From Lachnospiraceae bacterium (GTDB lineage: Bacteria; Bacillota; Clostridia; Lachnospirales; Lachnospiraceae), in the NCBI GenBank assembly GCA_030527645.1, contig JAUNAJ010000013.1:1-64000 (forward strand): DNA of 64,000 nucleotides, in the 5' to 3' direction. The first letter of the stretch is position 1. The number at the start of each line of letters is the position of its first letter. Below, piece after piece: positions 25,101-33,955 of this stretch. Made by a program: the position numbers and the translations under genes. A model generated the notes under the pieces. That model saw only the letters and a program-made list of their open reading frames with translations. It was not told where the DNA came from and made no database searches.

Positions 25101-25360
25101 GGCACAGGGTTTTCTTGTTTCTCAATTTCCTGTGCCCTACTCTCCATCCGGCGGCACAGGATTCTCAGTTTCTTCTCTTCCCTGTGCCCTAACCTCCACC
25201 CGGCGGCACAGGATTTTCTTATTCCTAAATTCTCTGTGCCCTTGCTTCCACCCAGCGGCACAGAGTTTTCTTCTTTCCTAATTCCCTGTGCCTCTAATTC
25301 TACCTCACGGCACAGCATTTTCTTGTTTTCTTCATTCCCGGTGCCTCCACGGGTTCCCGA
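25101..25360. repeat. five-unit hairpin array, exact 52-bp period
   Basis: GGCACAG starts at 25101, 25153, 25205, 25257 and 25309, each followed about 22 AT-rich bases later by CTGTGCC or a close variant, so each unit can fold into a hairpin. Units are joined by CT-rich linkers such as CTCCACCCGGC. Reading frames on both strands through it are repeat artefacts. It fills most of the gap between the fatty-acid promoter and the ABC-F gene. Related units occur at 12864 and 35279. Confidence 0.85.
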
Positions 25361-25430
25361 TTCCGTGAGCACAGTAAAGGAGCAGACATCGTTACAGTTC
25401 ACGGAGCCCTCTCGCATGTAATTTTCTATC

Positions 25431-25458
25431 TTGTTCTTTTCTGCATTTTCTGTATAAT
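25431..25458 (+). promoter_or_regulatory. promoter of the ABC-F gene
   Basis: TTGTTC and TATAAT with a 16-base spacer, 92 bases before the start codon. Confidence 0.55.
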
Positions 25459-25550
25459 TAACTTTGTATGCCATACGATAAGAAGCCTTGATATGCAGAC
25501 CGGCATACACCACCTATTAATAGAAGATATAGAATTAACTGAGGTATCCT

Positions 25551-27461
25551 ATGATTTTATCCTGTCAGAATGTGTATAAATCTTTTGCGACAACGGAGAT
25601 TCTGCACGACATTAATTTTCATATAGAAGAACATGAGAAGGCGGCTCTGATCGGCGTAAACGGTGCCGGCAAATCTACGCTTCTCAAAATCATCACAGGT
25701 GAGTATTCTGCCGACTCCGGGCAGGTGATCCTTTCCAGAGGAAAGACGCTTGGCTATCTGGCTCAGCATCAGGAGATCAATGGTGATAAGACGATCTACG
25801 AGGAGGTGCTGGAGGCACGGCAGCATGTGCTGGATATGGAGGCACGGCTGCGCACCATGGAAGAGACCATGAAGCAGCTTTCCGGGGATAAGCTGGATTC
25901 TATGATGGAGTCCTACACACGTCTGACCCATACCTTTGAGCTGGAAAACGGCTATGCCGTGCAGAGTGAGGTCACCGGTGTCCTGAAGGGACTCGGTTTT
26001 CCCGAGGAGGAATTTGACCGGAAGCTGGAGGCGCTGTCCGGCGGTCAGAAGACCCGGGTGGCTCTGGGACGTCTGCTGCTGACAAAGCCTGATGTGCTGC
26101 TTCTGGACGAGCCTACCAACCATCTGGACATGGAATCCATTCAATGGCTGGAGACCTATCTGCTGAATTATCCCGGTGCAGTGCTGATCGTATCCCATGA
26201 CCGATATTTCCTGGATCGGATCGTATCCCGCGTCATCGAGCTGGAGAACGGCCGTTCCATGATGTTTCTGGGAAATTATTCTCAATATCATGAAAAGAAG
26301 GCCATTGTGCGCAGAGCGCAGCTGAATGCCTGGATGAACCAGCAGCGGGAAATCAAGCATCAGGAAGAGGTCATCACCAAATTAAAGTCCTTCAATCGGG
26401 AAAAATCCATCAAACGTGCGGAAAGCCGTGAAAAGATGCTGGAGAAGGTGGAGGTGCTGGAGAAGCCCCAGGAGGTGCACGCAGACATGCGGATCCATCT
26501 GACACCAAGGATCACCAGTGGAAACGATGTGCTGACCGTCACAGGACTGACCAAAAAGTATCCTCCCCTCACCTTGTTTGAGAATCAGGATTTTATTATC
26601 CACCGCGGTGAGCGTGTGGCCATCATCGGCAATAACGGTACAGGAAAAACCACGATCCTGAAGATCATCAACGGTCTTCTGGAGGCAGATGCCGGAGAAT
26701 GCAAGCTTGGTTCCCGGGTTCAGATCGGCTACTACGACCAGGAGCATCAGGTGCTGAGCATGGATAAAACCATCTTTCAGGAGATCTCCGATACCTACCC
26801 TGCCATGACCCAGACACAGGTTCGAAATGTACTGGCTGCCTTCCTGTTTACGGAGGATGATGTATTTCTTCCCATCAAAAATCTCTCCGGCGGCGAGAGA
26901 GGCAGGATTTCTCTGGCAAAGCTTATGCTGTCCAATGCCAATTTCCTGATCCTTGACGAGCCTACCAACCACCTGGATATCACATCCAAGGAAATCCTGG
27001 AAGAGGCATTGAAGGAATACACAGGAACCGCGCTGTATGTCAGCCATGACCGATACTTTATCAATCAGACTGCCACAAGAATTCTGGATCTGACCAATCA
27101 GAAGCTTGTGAATTATATCGGCAATTACGATTACTATCTGGAAAAGAAGGATGAGCTCACCGCTATCTATGCACCGGAGGAGGCTGCCGAGGCAGCTGCC
27201 GGCTCAGAGACCGCTGCTGCCATGGACTGGAAGGCTCAGAAAGAGGAACAGGCGAGACTTCGCAAAAAGGAAAATGACCTGAAGAAGGTAGAAAAGAGAA
27301 TTGCTGAGCTGGAAGAACAGGACAAGGCCATTGACGAGGAGTTCAATCTCCCGGAGACCGGAACAAACCTTGCCAGATGCCAGGAATTGTCAAAGGAAAA
27401 AGCGAAGATCACAGAAGAGCTGGAAGAGCTGTACGAAAAGTGGGAAGAGCTGGCAGAATAA
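25551..27461 (+). CDS. ABC-F family ATPase (ribosome-associated)
   Basis: A 636-residue soluble protein with two ABC domains and no membrane segments. The first has GVNGAGKST, LSGGQKTRVALG and LLLDEPTNHLD; the second has GNNGTGKTT, LSGGERGRISLA and LILDEPTNHLD. A charged interdomain linker (about 240-320) and a C-terminal coiled coil (about 565-636) are typical of YdiF/Uup-type ABC-F proteins, which act on the ribosome E site. It stands alone between a promoter and a strong terminator. A role in translation or antibiotic protection cannot be decided from sequence. Confidence 0.88.
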   Translation: MILSCQNVYKSFATTEILHDINFHIEEHEKAALIGVNGAGKSTLLKIITGEYSADSGQVILSRGKTLGYLAQHQEINGDKTIYEEVLEARQHVLDMEARLRTMEETMKQLSGDKLDSMMESYTRLTHTFELENGYAVQSEVTGVLKGLGFPEEEFDRKLEALSGGQKTRVALGRLLLTKPDVLLLDEPTNHLDMESIQWLETYLLNYPGAVLIVSHDRYFLDRIVSRVIELENGRSMMFLGNYSQYHEKKAIVRRAQLNAWMNQQREIKHQEEVITKLKSFNREKSIKRAESREKMLEKVEVLEKPQEVHADMRIHLTPRITSGNDVLTVTGLTKKYPPLTLFENQDFIIHRGERVAIIGNNGTGKTTILKIINGLLEADAGECKLGSRVQIGYYDQEHQVLSMDKTIFQEISDTYPAMTQTQVRNVLAAFLFTEDDVFLPIKNLSGGERGRISLAKLMLSNANFLILDEPTNHLDITSKEILEEALKEYTGTALYVSHDRYFINQTATRILDLTNQKLVNYIGNYDYYLEKKDELTAIYAPEEAAEAAAGSETAAAMDWKAQKEEQARLRKKENDLKKVEKRIAELEEQDKAIDEEFNLPETGTNLARCQELSKEKAKITEELEELYEKWEELAE

Positions 27462-27518
27462 AAGACCAGGGAACTCGCCCGTTATGGCAGTATCTTGAAT
27501 GAAATATTATCCCAAAAA

Positions 27519-27560
27519 CGAAACAGGGGGAACGGCTGCACCGTTCCCCCTGTTTCGTTT
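27519..27560. terminator. bidirectional terminator between ABC-F and icd
   Basis: CGAAACAGGGGGAACGG and its exact complement around CTGCA, followed by TTTTTT on the plus strand and CGTTTTTGG on the minus strand. It serves the two convergent genes. Confidence 0.9.
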
Positions 27561-27612
27561 TTTCAGTCGAGGATAATCCAAACTTAGTCTGCGGTCTGTT
27601 CCGGTTCTGAGA

Positions 27613-28824
27613 TCAAAGACTTTTCTCCAGTGTCTCGCGGATTGCAAGAATGAAGTCACGGCTGTTCAATACAGTTGGATTCTCCATGGTTGTGATGATG
27701 GCAAGATCCTTTGTCATCTTACCGGATTCGATGGTATCGATGGTTGCCTTCTCAAGCTTTTCAGCAAAGGAAGAAAGAGCTTCGTTGTGATCCATCTCAC
27801 CGCGTTTTTTCAACGCACCTGTCCATGCAAAGATCGTGGCTACGGAGTTGGTGGATGTCTCCTCTCCTGCCAGGTGTTTATAGTAGTGGCGCTGCACGGT
27901 TCCGTGTGCTGCCTCGTACTCATAATATCCGTGAGGAGATACCAGCACAGATGTCATCATGGCAAGGGAACCGAAGGCGGAGGAGATCATGTCGGACATA
28001 ACGTCTCCGTCATAGTTCTTGCAGGCCCAGATAAAGCCGCCCTCTGCCTTCATGATACGAGCTACTGCATCGTCGATCAGCGTGTAGAAGTAGGTAATGC
28101 CTGCTGCCTCAAATTTTTCTTTGTATTTGGTCTCGTAAAGGTCTGCAAAGATATCCTTGAATCTGTGATCGTACTTTTTGGAAATGGTATCCTTGGAGGA
28201 GAACCACAAATCCTGCTTAGTGTCCAGTGCATATTCGAAGCAGCTGGCAGCAAAGCTTGTAATGGAGTCATCCAGATTGTGCTGTCCCTGGCATACACCT
28301 GCTCCCTTGTATTCATGTACCGTTACTTCCTGAGGCTCTGATCCGTCTGCAGGTGTGTAGATCAGCTTCACAGTTCCCGGTCCGGGAATCTGCATTTCTA
28401 CATTTTTATACACATCACCATAGGCATGTCTAGCGATCGTGATTGGTTTTTTCCAGTTTTTCACACAGGGTTCAATGCCTTTCACAACAATGGGAGCACG
28501 GAACACAGTTCCATCCAGAATGGCACGGATAGTGCCGTTCGGGCTCTTCCACATCTCATGAAGATCGTACTCTGTCATTCTGGCAGCATTTGGAGTGATG
28601 GTGGCACATTTTACAGCAACACCGTATTTTTTTGTAGCCTCTGCAGAATCAATGGTAACCTGATCGCCGGTTTCATCCCTGTGCTTCAGACCAAGGTCAT
28701 AATACTCTGTTTTCAGATCAATATATGGTGTAAGGAGCTCGTCCTTAATGATCTGCCAGAGGATTCTGGTCATCTCATCGCCGTCCATCTCCACCAAAGG
28801 GGTAGTCATTTTGATTTTTTCCAT
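27613..28824 (-). CDS. icd: NADP-dependent isocitrate dehydrogenase
   Basis: A 403-residue enzyme converting isocitrate to 2-oxoglutarate. The sequence ([45 protein letters not shown]) matches the homodimeric eukaryote-like NADP-IDH type rather than the E. coli Icd type. AAAGGAG precedes the ATG. It is monocistronic with a consensus promoter and a terminator shared with the ABC-F gene. It probably supplies 2-oxoglutarate for glutamate synthesis; no other TCA gene is adjacent. Confidence 0.93.
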   Translation of the reverse strand: MEKIKMTTPLVEMDGDEMTRILWQIIKDELLTPYIDLKTEYYDLGLKHRDETGDQVTIDSAEATKKYGVAVKCATITPNAARMTEYDLHEMWKSPNGTIRAILDGTVFRAPIVVKGIEPCVKNWKKPITIARHAYGDVYKNVEMQIPGPGTVKLIYTPADGSEPQEVTVHEYKGAGVCQGQHNLDDSITSFAASCFEYALDTKQDLWFSSKDTISKKYDHRFKDIFADLYETKYKEKFEAAGITYFYTLIDDAVARIMKAEGGFIWACKNYDGDVMSDMISSAFGSLAMMTSVLVSPHGYYEYEAAHGTVQRHYYKHLAGEETSTNSVATIFAWTGALKKRGEMDHNEALSSFAEKLEKATIDTIESGKMTKDLAIITTMENPTVLNSRDFILAIRETLEKSL

Positions 28825-28886
28825 GTTTTCTTCTCCTTTATACAGGATTCGTTCTCCTATTCGAAATGCCTGTGTTTTCCTATGAA

Positions 28887-28915
28887 ATTATACAGACCTG
28901 AGAAATACTTGTCAA
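28887..28915 (-). promoter_or_regulatory. consensus sigma-A promoter of icd
   Basis: TTGACA, 17 bases, TATAAT on the minus strand: a perfect match to the vegetative consensus, about 63 bases before the icd start. Confidence 0.85.
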
Positions 28916-28958
28916 TCGGAAACTGTATCATAGTAAAGCAGTAGAGTGATTCCGGCTG

Positions 28959-29020
28959 CTGTTCACGGGATGGCAGGAGATACGAATGCTGACTCGTCAT
29001 GCCTGGATGTAAGCAGCAAC
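28959..29020. repeat. dispersed inverted-repeat element, copy C (truncated)
   Basis: Begins with CTGTTCACGGG, then a left stem arm (GGCAGGAGATACGAATGCTG) and the conserved loop core CTCGTCATGC..GGATGTAAG. The matching right arm and right terminus are missing. The following stretch to 29428 is AT-rich, and I see no gene in it. Confidence 0.65.
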
Positions 29021-29428
29021 ACATGAGACAAAAAAAGAGAACGAGAAATATTACATTTGCTTATAAAAATATCAAATACTGTTTCTTCCTTATATTCCGG
29101 AAGAAATATATGATGAATATATAAGGATTCGGAACAATGTTACACCCACTGAGCAGCTGCAGATATAGGAACACTCCGTATGAGTGATATTTTTAGGGAA
29201 CATTCTGAATTTACCATTGTTAGTGATTTCTTGAGCTGTCGTCATAGCGCTATTTTAAAGAATCATAAACATTACCATCTTTAATAGTACGTTAAGGTTT
29301 TCACTATGGTTTCTTCAGATACGATTGTTATAGTTACATCATCAAAGAGATAGAGAAAACAAAACATCTCACACAAGCAGAAAACGAAACAAAAACAGAA
29401 AAGGAAAAATCAAAAGGAGGACAACAGC

Positions 29429-29557
29429 ATGACATTAGTAAATATTTTGGGAACAGCAGCCGGTTATACAGCAGTAGCAGCAATCAGTGCTTTCGGACTG
29501 TTTTTCTTCGGAGCAATGTTCGTCAGAATGATGAGCGATACACTGCACCATGCATAA
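29429..29557 (+). CDS. small hydrophobic membrane protein, 42 residues
   Basis: An ATG eight bases after AAAAGGAGG opens a 42-codon frame (starts MTLVNILGTAAG, ends MMSDTLHHA, then TAA). The middle is one long hydrophobic helix (AVAAISAFGLFFFGAMFV), so it should be a single-pass membrane peptide. I do not recognise the family. It lies alone in a 1.15-kb region between icd and pgsA and is followed by two different tandem repeats and a strong terminator. Codon sense and the ribosome site support a real gene; a regulatory leader role is the alternative. Confidence 0.6.
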   Translation: MTLVNILGTAAGYTAVAAISAFGLFFFGAMFVRMMSDTLHHA

Positions 29558-29576
29558 TGAGATGACTGTAAAGAAC

Positions 29577-29644
29577 CAGATCAGTGATTGAGTCAGATCA
29601 GTAAATGAATCAGATCAGTGAATAATACAGATCAATAAATGAAT
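29577..29644. repeat. 17-bp tandem repeat, four exact-period copies
   Basis: CAGATCAGTGATTGAGT and three variants start at 29577, 29594, 29611 and 29628, with a partial fifth at 29645. The iteron-like regular period lies 20 bases after the small gene's stop. Confidence 0.85.
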
Positions 29645-29737
29645 CAGATATACAAAGAGGAAGGAGGTCCTGCCTATAAGCGAAATGTAAAATAAATGAA
29701 CAACAAAAAAACGTACAAAACAAAAGATACATCAGAT

Positions 29738-29840
29738 ATGAAAAGGAGGAATTAGTTAAGCAAAAGAATCATCACACATGAAAAGGAGGAATCAGTTAAG
29801 CAAAAACCATCACACATGAAAAGGAGGAATTAGTTAAGCA
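29738..29840. repeat. three 38-40 bp repeats each containing ATGAAAAGGAGGAAT
   Basis: Units start at 29738, 29778 and 29816 and include ATGAAAAGGAGGAATTAGTTA or a close variant (quoted in part). Each holds an ideal ribosome site and a tiny frame: five codons ending in TAG in units 1 and 3, thirteen in unit 2. No downstream gene uses them. Confidence 0.8.
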
Positions 29841-29886
29841 AGAGAACGTCCACCGGACGTTCTTTCTGCATGTACTGCAACAAGAG

Positions 29887-29935
29887 ACGGTGGTGCTGTC
29901 CGCGAATGCGGAACAGCACCACCGTCTTCTTGTTT
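29887..29935. terminator. strong terminator between the small gene and pgsA
   Basis: ACGGTGGTGCTGT and its complement with a GC inner stem, followed by CTTCTTGTTTT on the plus strand. It may also stop transcription on the minus strand after pgsA. A smaller stem (AACGTCC/GGACGTT, 29845-29861) precedes it. Confidence 0.8.
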
Positions 29936-29979
29936 TATACTATTTCCGGCGAAACGTTACAGCTGTCCCTTGCTCCGGA

Positions 29980-30531
29980 TTATTTCTGGTTAGCAAGAAC
30001 ACCCTTATTCTTCATCAGATAGTCGCACAGTGAGATAACTGTGAGGATCATTGCTGCATAGATCAGGATCTGTCCGATGATATAAGCAGGCTGTCCGGGA
30101 AGCTTCAGCATCAGGAAAATGATCATGACCATCTGTGTGACGGTTTTGATCTTTCCCCACCAGCTTGCTGCGATTACGATTCCGTTATCGGATGCAACAA
30201 GGCGGAAACCGCTGATAATAAACTCACGGGCAATAATGATGATCACCACCCAGGCAGGAAGATCCCCTGAATCAATCAGGCAGATCATTGCGGTGCAGAC
30301 AAGCAGCTTATCCGCCAGGGGATCCATAAATTTTCCAAAGTCTGTGACAAGATTGTATTTTCTTGCAATCTTTCCGTCCAGCATATCGGTCAGGCTGGCG
30401 ATAATGAAGATTGCCAGTGCAATGTAGCGGCATACCATGTAATCCAGTCCCGGAATCGGAACCATCATGAAGATTACAAAGAAAGGAATCATAGCCATAC
30501 GCACACAGGTAAGCTTGTTAGGTAAATTCAT
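29980..30531 (-). CDS. pgsA: CDP-diacylglycerol--glycerol-3-phosphate 3-phosphatidyltransferase
   Basis: A 183-residue integral membrane enzyme making phosphatidylglycerophosphate. The CDP-alcohol phosphotransferase motif is visible as DMLDGKIARKYN...DFGKFMDPLADK (about residues 48-77), with the spaced Asp residues of D-G-x2-A-R-x8-G-x3-D-x3-D. About five hydrophobic segments. The ATG follows AAGAAGGAG. It lies downstream of rimO in the same direction, a common Firmicute pairing. Confidence 0.93.
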   Translation of the reverse strand: MNLPNKLTCVRMAMIPFFVIFMMVPIPGLDYMVCRYIALAIFIIASLTDMLDGKIARKYNLVTDFGKFMDPLADKLLVCTAMICLIDSGDLPAWVVIIIIAREFIISGFRLVASDNGIVIAASWWGKIKTVTQMVMIIFLMLKLPGQPAYIIGQILIYAAMILTVISLCDYLMKNKGVLANQK

Positions 30532-30666
30532 CTTTTTATTCTCCTTCTTATAATGATTTCACCAGATAATTTCACATAGAAAAGTAACATCACCGGCGCT
30601 TTCTGTCAAGTTCCGATTCATTTGTTACAATCCCGGTTACTGTGAATGTAAACAATCCAGTGCAGA

Positions 30667-31998
30667 TCATTCCTCAACAATATGCTCTCCGATGAGATCA
30701 TATTCCGATGCTCCGGTGACCTTTGCCCTAACGAAGTCTCCTGAATTCAATGTTTCCGGTGAAGTCAGGAAGAAGTATCCGTCCACACCGGGTGTATCCG
30801 CATAGGTACGGCAGACGTAGGCATTTTCATTAGGAACAAAGCCCTCTACCATCACTTCCATTTCCTGACCGATGCGGTCTGTTCCGATGTCATAGGAAAC
30901 CTCCTGCTGCAGGGTTAAGAGCTCATCCTGCCAGTCCAGCTTGGTTTCTTCGTCCACCTGATCCGGGAATTCCGCTGCAGGGGTTCCTTCCTCCGGTGAG
31001 TAGGTAAATACTCCGAGACGATCGAACTCCATCTCATTCACAAACTCCATCATCTCTTCGTGCTGTTCCTTCGTTTCTCCGGGGAAACCGGTGATCAGTG
31101 TGGTACGGAGCACGATATCCGGAATCTGACTGCGAAGTTCACTAATAATGTCAATGAGCTCCTGCTTTGTGGTTCTGCGGCCCATACGCTTCAGAATCGT
31201 GTCGTTGGCATGCTGGATCGGCAGATCCAGATAATGGCAGACCTTGGGCTCATCTCTTATTACTTCAATCAGCTCCGGATAGATTTCCTCCGGATAGCAG
31301 TACAGCACACGGATCCAGCGGATCCCTTCGATCTCTGCCAGCTTCTTCAGAAGAATATGCAGCCTCTTCTCTCCGTAAAGGTCCGTTCCATACACGGTAG
31401 TCTCCTGGGCAACCAGAATCAGCTCCTGAACACCATCCGCTGCAAGAGTCTCTGCCTCCTCCAGAAGCTCCTCCATGGGAACACTTCGGAACCTTCCACG
31501 GAGAGATGGAATGATGCAGTAGGTGCAGTGCTTGTCACAGCCCTCGGCAATCTTCAGATATGCATAATGTCCTCCGGTTGTAACCAGTCTCTTTTTCTCG
31601 TTGTCCGGAAGTCCTGTGAGAGGCTTCATGACAACACTTCTCTCTCCGGATGAACAGGATTCAATGACCTTCTGGATCTCATCGTAGCTGTTGGTTCCGA
31701 TGACTGCATCGATCTCCGGGATCTCGTCCAGAATCTCCTGGCGGTACCGCTGTGCCATGCAGCCGGTTGCGATCAGACAGCGGCAGTTCCCGTTCTTCCG
31801 ATATTCCGACATCTCCAGAATATTCTGGATGCTTTCCTCCTTCGCATCGTGAATGAAGCAGCAGGTATTGATCACGATCACCTCCGCCTCATTTTCATCG
31901 TCCGTCACCACATGACCGTGACTGGCCAGTTTTCCCAGCATGTGTTCAGAATCCACAAGATTCTTATCACATCCCAGGGAGATAAATAATATTTTCAT
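30667..31998 (-). CDS. rimO: ribosomal protein S12 methylthiotransferase RimO
   Basis: A 443-residue radical SAM enzyme that methylthiolates an Asp of ribosomal protein S12. The N-terminal MTTase domain begins KILFISLGCDKNLVDSE. The radical-SAM cluster motif is CDKHCTYCIIP (CxxxCxxC), and the C-terminal region is TRAM-like (about 375-440). The frame can begin 11 codons earlier, but family members start at this Met; the ribosome site is weak either way. It is upstream of pgsA and divergent from the MGMT-domain gene. Confidence 0.93.
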   Translation of the reverse strand: MKILFISLGCDKNLVDSEHMLGKLASHGHVVTDDENEAEVIVINTCCFIHDAKEESIQNILEMSEYRKNGNCRCLIATGCMAQRYRQEILDEIPEIDAVIGTNSYDEIQKVIESCSSGERSVVMKPLTGLPDNEKKRLVTTGGHYAYLKIAEGCDKHCTYCIIPSLRGRFRSVPMEELLEEAETLAADGVQELILVAQETTVYGTDLYGEKRLHILLKKLAEIEGIRWIRVLYCYPEEIYPELIEVIRDEPKVCHYLDLPIQHANDTILKRMGRRTTKQELIDIISELRSQIPDIVLRTTLITGFPGETKEQHEEMMEFVNEMEFDRLGVFTYSPEEGTPAAEFPDQVDEETKLDWQDELLTLQQEVSYDIGTDRIGQEMEVMVEGFVPNENAYVCRTYADTPGVDGYFFLTSPETLNSGDFVRAKVTGASEYDLIGEHIVEE

Positions 31999-32190
31999 AC
32001 ACTTCTGCAGGATGAAGCGGCACTGCCCCATCCATTCCTTTCTGTTATTGCTGTATATTTTCTATTTAACAATGCATGTATTGTATTTGCTATCGTAGTT
32101 ATGTTCACGGTACAATACGCTTCGCATCACACAGTTTACGCTGTAATCCCCGGACTCATTCTGGTATACTATACGCAAAAGGAGGGAACC

Positions 32191-32499
32191 ATGAGCACAT
32201 TAAATGAAGACCTGATCTACGAAGTCCTTTCTGTTGTCGAGGAGATCCCCTATGGAAAGGTGGCCTCCTACGGACAGATTGCCGCCCTGACCGGACATGA
32301 AAAAAATGCCCGCCTGGTGGGAAAGATCCTGAGCATGTCTGAATACTACGGCGACTATCCCTGCCATCGTGTGGTAAATGCACAGGGCCGGACAGCTCCC
32401 TCCTGGCCGGAGCAGCGAATGCTGCTGGAGGATGAAGGAGTTGGCTTCAGGAAAAACGGCCATGTTGATATGGCTGAATATTGCTGGTCGGGAGACTGA
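32191..32499 (+). CDS. small MGMT-domain protein (alkyltransferase-like)
   Basis: A 102-residue protein containing only the C-terminal DNA-binding/active-site domain of O6-alkylguanine-DNA alkyltransferases. It has IPYGKVASYGQIA, the helix region LVGKILSM and the active-site motif PCHRVV with its Cys retained, unlike ATL proteins, which have Trp there. It lacks the N-terminal Ada/Ogt domain. The ATG follows AAAAGGAGGG. Divergent from rimO. It could be a minimal methyltransferase or a lesion-sensing protein; the Cys argues for at least single-use transfer. Confidence 0.82.
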   Translation: MSTLNEDLIYEVLSVVEEIPYGKVASYGQIAALTGHEKNARLVGKILSMSEYYGDYPCHRVVNAQGRTAPSWPEQRMLLEDEGVGFRKNGHVDMAEYCWSGD

Positions 32500-32502
32500 T
32501 GC

Positions 32503-32562
32503 GTTACTGTTCACAGGGAACCTTCCATCCATGCGCAGTCGCCGCCGTTACACGGCGGGGCT
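32503..32562. repeat. dispersed inverted-repeat element, copy D (left end only)
   Basis: GTTACTGTTCACAGGG followed by AACCTTCCATCCATGCGCAG and CCGCCGTTACACGGCGG, the same order of modules as in the complete copies (right half of A reversed, and B). No right terminus is present. It directly follows the MGMT-domain stop codon. Confidence 0.65.
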
Positions 32563-32597
32563 GATGCTCGAGCATTTTCTTTGCGAGTACAGAAAGA

Positions 32598-32640
32598 AAA
32601 GCGTTGAAAGGAAGCTCTCTTCACTTTCCAACGCTTTTAC
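32598..32640. terminator. terminator after the MGMT-domain gene
   Basis: AAAAGCGTTG and CAACGCTTTT arms with a small internal bulge. The A/T runs allow use from either side, so it may also serve rpoZ on the other strand. Confidence 0.65.
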
Positions 32641-32771
32641 GTCCCGAACTCACAGACATACTTACTTGGAGCCGATCGCCCCAAGACTGAAGTCACTGGA
32701 ATGCATTGCCCTTTTTCAAGTCCTCTTCAAAAAAGTGAAAATGCTGCGCAGGCTTCAAAACATGTACTGCT

Positions 32772-33113
32772 TTATTCCTCTGCTGCACCGAAATCATCCT
32801 GAATCTCATCCACGAGTTCCTCTGCAGCCTCTTCTGCGATCGCATCTACGCTCTCCTCAGGAAGTTCTTCCACATCGCCTTCAGAACCGGGAATAATATT
32901 TACCTTTCCCTCGTACAGCTCCTGAACAGCTACGGAAAGCGGTTTTTTGCCTTTCTCGTATTTCACAAGGGCTACATCACCGGCTGTCAGCTGACGTGCA
33001 CGTTTGCTGGATGCAAGAACAATAGAGTAACGGCTGGTAACGATCGGCTCCTCGTCCTCTGCCACTCCGTTGTTGATCTTGTCGATTAATTCTTTATATG
33101 ATGGATGTATCAT
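32772..33113 (-). CDS. rpoZ: RNA polymerase omega subunit
   Basis: A 113-residue protein with the Rpb6/omega core (SRYSIVLASSKRARQL, then GKKPLSVAVQELYEGK). The acidic C-terminal tail of about 35 residues is longer than in E. coli. Its ATG overlaps the gmk stop (ATGA). It is the last gene of yicC-remA-gmk-rpoZ, the standard Firmicute order, which supports the call. Confidence 0.93.
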   Translation of the reverse strand: MIHPSYKELIDKINNGVAEDEEPIVTSRYSIVLASSKRARQLTAGDVALVKYEKGKKPLSVAVQELYEGKVNIIPGSEGDVEELPEESVDAIAEEAAEELVDEIQDDFGAAEE

Positions 33114-33745
33114 TCTTCTTTATTCTCCTTCCTGATTTTCAGCTCTTTCTTCATTTTATCTATCATATCCCCGCGGTTTGATGCACGATTTTTCTGAGAC
33201 TGAATCAGCTCATGCATCTCCTCCACGCAGGTTTGAAGATCATCATTGATCACCAGATAATCATATCTGTCCATATATTCGGCTTCTTCGACTGCCCGGT
33301 TCATGCGGAAACGAATCACCTCGGCTGTTTCCGTACCTCTGTTTACAAGACGTCTCTCCAGTTCTTCAGCAGACGGAGGTGTTACAAACAGAAGCAGTGT
33401 ATCCGGATACTGCTGCTTAACCTTCAGGGCTCCCTGGATCTCAATCTCCAGAATCACATCCCTGCCCTGATTCAGCATATCCTGCACATACGCAACAGGA
33501 GTTCCATAATAATTGTTCACATACTCGGCATACTCCAGGAATCCGTTATCAGCGATCATTGCCTCGAATTCTTCCCTGGTCTTAAAGAAATAGTGGACTC
33601 CATCCTCCTCACCCTCTCTGGGAGACCTGGTGGTACAGGAGATGGACAGTGCGTAGTTATCATACTGTTTCAGCAGTTCCTTCATCAGTGTGCCCTTGCC
33701 GGCTCCGGAAAATCCGGAAACAACTGTTAAAATTCCTCTATTCAT
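33110..33745 (-). CDS. gmk: guanylate kinase
   Basis: A 211-residue enzyme phosphorylating GMP to GDP. It has the P-loop SGFSGAGKGT, the GMP-binding TTRSPREGEEDGVHYFF region and the EYAEYVNNYYGTP segment, all normal. The ribosome site AGGAGGAG belongs to the last unit of the remA tandem repeat upstream. It overlaps rpoZ by four bases. Confidence 0.95.
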   Translation of the reverse strand: MNRGILTVVSGFSGAGKGTLMKELLKQYDNYALSISCTTRSPREGEEDGVHYFFKTREEFEAMIADNGFLEYAEYVNNYYGTPVAYVQDMLNQGRDVILEIEIQGALKVKQQYPDTLLLFVTPPSAEELERRLVNRGTETAEVIRFRMNRAVEEAEYMDRYDYLVINDDLQTCVEEMHELIQSQKNRASNRGDMIDKMKKELKIRKENKEE

Positions 33746-33760
33746 TCTCTTTTTTCTCCT

Positions 33761-33955
33761 CCTGCAGGCCTGTGTCGGAACTTATGAGCTTTCCCCTGCA
33801 TCTTCCTTGTCTTCCTGCAGACCTGTGCCGGAATTCAGACACTTTTCTGTATCTTCCTTGTCCTCCTGCAGACCTGTGTCGGGACTAATGCGCTTTCCTG
33901 CATCTTCCTTTTCTCCCTGCAGACCTGTGTCGGGACTTAAACGTTTTCCGACAGT
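33761..33955. repeat. 51-53 bp tandem repeat at the remA 3' end (4 units)
   Basis: CCTGCAGRCCTGTGTCGG recurs at 33761, 33814, 33865 and 33916. Three units are coding, a 17-residue repeat of the SPDTGLQEDKEDAGK type. The fourth runs past the remA stop and supplies the gmk ribosome site. Confidence 0.92.

Noticed and set aside
25101-25360. CRISPR array
   Set aside because: The whole 52-bp unit is related from copy to copy, with no unique spacers; units are hairpins and no cas gene is near.
25025-25513. 162-residue minus-strand and 126-residue plus-strand reading frames through the 52-bp array
   Set aside because: Both are by-products of the repeat; they have no ribosome site, and the repeated peptide only reflects the 52-bp unit.
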